Shown in pieces: positions 61,520-64,000 of a DNA stretch of 64,000 nt. The position numbers were made by a program, and so were the translations under genes. Below the pieces are notes generated by a model, which worked only from the letters and a program-made list of their open reading frames with translations, did no database searches and was not told where the DNA came from. This DNA comes from Agromyces aureus (GTDB taxonomy: Bacteria; Actinomycetota; Actinomycetes; Actinomycetales; Microbacteriaceae). Each line of letters starts with the position of its first letter. The first letter of the stretch is position 1. The stretch is from the NCBI RefSeq assembly GCF_001660485.1, contig NZ_CP013979.1:1364001-1428000 (forward strand), given 5' to 3'.

Positions 61520-63229
61520 CCAGGGCACTCCGCCGACCTTGCGGTACGAGACACCGAGGGCGTCGAGGTGGGTGCCGAGAGCGGCGAGGCGGGCGTGGAA
61601 GTCCTCGACGTCGCGCGCTCCCCCCTCGACCACGGGCCGGTCCGAGGTCGGCGCGTCATCGGAAGGTGCCGGTGACCAGGCGATCTCGGCGATCGCCGCG
61701 ATCCGCGGGAAGACCATGAACTCCAGGTCGGGCGAGGTGCTGATCGTCTCGGTCCAGACGGGGGCCTCGATGCCGAGGATGTCCGACTCGGCGAGCCCGG
61801 GCACGATCGAGGTGGGTTCCCAGCCGTAGGCCTCCTCGAGCGTCGTGGGCCCGTCGGCCCAGAGCTGCCCGAGCTTCGTGCCGAGCGGGCCATCGGGGTC
61901 GTCGGGGTACTTCATGTCGAGGTAGGCGACGTCGGCGGGGGAGAGGATGACGCTCCCGCCCTGCTCGACGAACGAGGTCGTGAGGGGCGCGGCGTCCTCG
62001 CGCGGCGCCACGAAGTCCCAGTACTGCCCGACGGTGCCCGCCGGCAGTTCGCGCGAGGCGCCCATCTCGTGCCAGCCGACGACCGTCTTGCCGGTCGCCG
62101 CGCCCGCGGCCGTGATGCGCCGCACGAGGTCGAGGTAGTCGGCCTCCGAGGTCGCGAGCGACTCGTCGCCGCCAACGTGCAGCCACGGGCCGGGCGTGAG
62201 GTCGGCGACCTCGCCGAGCACGTCGGCGAGGAACCGGTCGGTGACCTCGGCGCGTTCGGGGGTGGCGCAGAGCGACGAGAAGCCGACCTCGATGCCCTCG
62301 TACGGTCTGGGTGCGACACCGTCGCAGTTCAGCTCGGGGTAGGCGCTGAGCGCGGCGTTCGTGTGCCCGGGCAGGTCGATCTCGGGCACGACGGTCACGA
62401 ACCGTTCGGCGGCGTACTCGACGATGCGCCGGTAGTCGTCCTTCGTGTAGAAGCCCCCGCCGTCGCCCCCGGTCGACGTCGAGGCGCCGATGCCGGTGAG
62501 CTCGGGCCACGAGTCGATCTGCAGCCGCCAGCCCTGGTCGTCGGTGAGGTGCAGGTGCAGCACGTTGAGCTTCAGCAGGGCGATGCGGTCGATGTGGTCG
62601 AGCACGTCCTCGACCGGGAAGAAGTGGCGCGCGACGTCGAGCATCGAGCCGCGGTAGGCGAACCGGGGCGCGTCGGCGACGGATGCCGCGGGCACGAGCC
62701 ATCCGTCGGCGGGCGGCTTCGCGGCATCCGTGCGCTCGATCTCGGCGGGCAGCAGCTGGCGCAACGACTGGCTCGCGCGGAACAGCCCGGCGGGGGTGTC
62801 TGCCGCGAGGCGCACGCCGTCGGATCCGGATTCGAGCGTGTACCCCTCCGCCTCGCCGAGGGGCGCGTCGTCGGGCGCCTCGCCCGCGGCGATCACGAAC
62901 GAGATGTCGGATGCCGCGGCATCCGCTCCACCCGAGCCCTCGACGACCGGCAGTTCGAAGCCCGTCGACACGCGTGCGAACGCGGCGAAGGTCCGGGCGA
63001 CGGCCGCCGCACCCTCGCCCGTGGCGACGAATCGCGTGTCGGTGTCGAGCGCGAAGGGCGCCCGGTCGGGGTAGTCGGCGCTGATCGGCGCCGGCACGAT
63101 GCCGGTCATGGGTTCTCCGTTCTGGGCCGGTGCGGTGCACGCGGTGAGGGTCGCCGCGGTCACGGCTGCGAGCACGAGTCCGACGAAGAGCACGGGCCGG
63201 CGTGCGATGGTGCGGGTGCGTCGTGGCAT
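61511..63229 (-). CDS. Lipoprotein GH20 beta-N-acetylhexosaminidase
   Basis: A 572-residue surface enzyme. The signal peptide has a twin-Arg-like basic start ([12 protein letters not shown]) and hydrophobic core, and ends in lipobox LTAC (Cys 31), so it is anchored to the membrane. A GH20b domain covers about 40-165 and the barrel about 170-540. The catalytic pair is D355-E356 in [30 protein letters not shown] near 240 and [13 protein letters not shown] near 285 are family motifs. It differs from the 923-residue paralogue by lacking CBM and PKD domains, so it likely trims short products near the importer. The two GH20 genes converge. Confidence 0.92.
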   Translation of the reverse strand: MPRRTRTIARRPVLFVGLVLAAVTAATLTACTAPAQNGEPMTGIVPAPISADYPDRAPFALDTDTRFVATGEGAAAVARTFAAFARVSTGFELPVVEGSGGADAAASDISFVIAAGEAPDDAPLGEAEGYTLESGSDGVRLAADTPAGLFRASQSLRQLLPAEIERTDAAKPPADGWLVPAASVADAPRFAYRGSMLDVARHFFPVEDVLDHIDRIALLKLNVLHLHLTDDQGWRLQIDSWPELTGIGASTSTGGDGGGFYTKDDYRRIVEYAAERFVTVVPEIDLPGHTNAALSAYPELNCDGVAPRPYEGIEVGFSSLCATPERAEVTDRFLADVLGEVADLTPGPWLHVGGDESLATSEADYLDLVRRITAAGAATGKTVVGWHEMGASRELPAGTVGQYWDFVAPREDAAPLTTSFVEQGGSVILSPADVAYLDMKYPDDPDGPLGTKLGQLWADGPTTLEEAYGWEPTSIVPGLAESDILGIEAPVWTETISTSPDLEFMVFPRIAAIAEIAWSPAPSDDAPTSDRPVVEGGARDVEDFHARLAALGTHLDALGVSYRKVGGVPWVG

Positions 63230-63400
63230 GCGTCCTCGGGGTGCTCGGGCACCGCGCGGGAATGCGAAGGATTCCTAACACAGCGGCGCGGCTCCCATCT
63301 TGGCATCCGAAGGGCCGCAGCGACAGGGCCGAGCCGGCTGACCCGGTGCCGACGACCGATCCCACGTCGATCCGGATCTCGCGCCCGCGGCATCCGTTGC

Positions 63401-63484
63401 TATGCTTGCGGGGTCGCGACTGGCGTTGAGATGGATTCCCATCGGGGAGCGACTGGCGAGTACCGACCGTACGCCTGGGCCGGT
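63401..63484 (+). ncRNA. ZTP (pfl) riboswitch before glyA, with -10 element
   Basis: TATGCT at 63401-63406 is a likely -10. The transcribed leader contains the pfl-motif signatures GGGTCGCGACTGGCG (63411-63425), CATCGGGGAGCG (63440-63451) and CGCCTGGGC (63472-63480) in the right order and spacing. This class (Rfam ZMP/ZTP riboswitch) binds the purine intermediate ZMP or ZTP when 10-formyl-THF is low and turns on folate and one-carbon genes; glyA is a known actinobacterial target. Downstream CCTCGT and ACGAGG (63492-63515) can form the next hairpin, perhaps the expression platform. Confidence 0.8.
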
Positions 63485-63556
63485 GCGGATGCCTCGTCGC
63501 GCGAGTCGCACGAGGTCGAACCCTCGTTCAATCCGTACCGTAAGAAGGAGCCAGTC

Positions 63557-64000
63557 TTGGCCGAGTCCGTTTTCAACGCCCCCCTCTCCGAGGTCGATCC
63601 CGAGATCGCCGAGGTGCTCGAACTCGAGCTCGGTCGCCAGCGCGACTACCTCGAGATGATCGCGAGCGAGAACTTCGTTCCCGTCTCGGTGCTGCAGTCG
63701 CAGGGGTCGGTGCTCACCAACAAGTACGCCGAGGGCTACCCCGGTCGCCGTTACTACGGCGGCTGCGAGTACGTCGACATCGCGGAGTCGCTCGCGATCG
63801 AGCGCGCGAAGAGCCTGTTCGGCGCCGAGTACGCCAACGTGCAGCCCCATTCCGGCGCGACCGCGAACGCGGCCGTGCTCTCGGCGATCGCGACGCCCGG
63901 CGACACGATCCTCGGCCTCGAGCTCGCGCACGGCGGCCACCTCACGCACGGCATGAAGCTCAACTTCTCGGGCAAGCTCTACAACGCCGTGTCGTACGGC
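63557..64000 (+). CDS. glyA: Serine hydroxymethyltransferase (5' part; runs off the right edge)
   Basis: The first 148 codons of a PLP enzyme that converts serine and THF to glycine and methylene-THF. The text [60 protein letters not shown] and [14 protein letters not shown] is diagnostic. The PLP-binding Lys lies beyond the window. The start is TTG at 63557 with AAGAAGGAG 7 bases upstream; no ATG or GTG in frame gives the right N-terminus. Expression is probably governed by the ZTP riboswitch just upstream. Confidence 0.95.
   Translation, partial: MAESVFNAPLSEVDPEIAEVLELELGRQRDYLEMIASENFVPVSVLQSQGSVLTNKYAEGYPGRRYYGGCEYVDIAESLAIERAKSLFGAEYANVQPHSGATANAAVLSAIATPGDTILGLELAHGGHLTHGMKLNFSGKLYNAVSYG

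Overview
The window is high-GC DNA (about 70% G+C by eye) with dense gene packing, many ATGA and GTGA stop-start overlaps, GTG and TTG starts, and actinobacterial gene families. Gene order (sucC-sucD / membrane proteins / purN-purH), the PerM-like protein, the eukaryote-type NADP isocitrate dehydrogenase, the ROK and MsiK-dependent sugar systems and a ZTP riboswitch before glyA all fit an actinobacterium. I would place it in or near Microbacteriaceae (Agromyces/Microbacterium/Leifsonia group), but that is inference. No rRNA, tRNA, IS element, phage gene or CRISPR array was seen.

Layout. 0-5.1 kb: start of a divergent penicillin-binding protein, DUF4177, RidA, PcrA helicase, Nudix hydrolase, FUSC membrane protein. 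5.3-13.0 kb: sucCD, a coiled-coil membrane protein, a PerM-like protein, purN, purH. 13.1-15.5 kb: an amino-acid dehydrogenase and a membrane-anchored dimethylargininase. 15.5-23.1 kb (minus): two ATPases and two very large FtsX-like permeases. 23.2-27.3 kb: a heterodimeric multidrug-type ABC exporter behind a promoter and a 27-codon leader ORF. 27.4-32.9 kb: an ornithine/lysine decarboxylase with a membrane partner, divergent from a NarL-type two-component system, then an alkyltransferase-like protein and a GNAT acetyltransferase. 33.1-34.4 kb: icd.

The rest is dominated by two amino-sugar islands. Island 1 (34.4-42.3 kb, plus) has a ROK repressor, ABC sugar import genes, a GH3 N-acetylhexosaminidase, a ROK sugar kinase and nagB: import, cleavage, phosphorylation and deamination of GlcNAc-type sugars. 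Island 2 (47.9-63.2 kb) has a six-gene minus-strand operon (AgaS-like SIS protein, ROK kinase, PfkB kinase, class II aldolase, DeoR regulator, nagA/agaA). Divergent from it are a second ABC sugar importer, a second ROK regulator and two GH20 hexosaminidases. Together these could turn GalNAc-containing glycans into triose phosphates through tagatose-6-phosphate. nagA lies only in island 2, so the islands may share it. Neither importer has its own ATPase. Between the islands are a TetR-controlled membrane protein, a YrdB-like protein, purU and a single-chain ECF sigma / anti-sigma / membrane / Ig-like fusion. The window ends in glyA.

The most unusual signals are: (1) a 9-mer, GGATGCCGC, present in about 43 exact copies on the two strands, inside genes and paired head-to-head in terminators, which recalls DNA uptake words; (2) the leader-peptide region before the exporter, which looks like an actinobacterial counterpart of BmrB-BmrCD attenuation; (3) the sigma factor fused to its own anti-sigma and membrane anchor; (4) the layered operator region at 53.8-54.1 kb.
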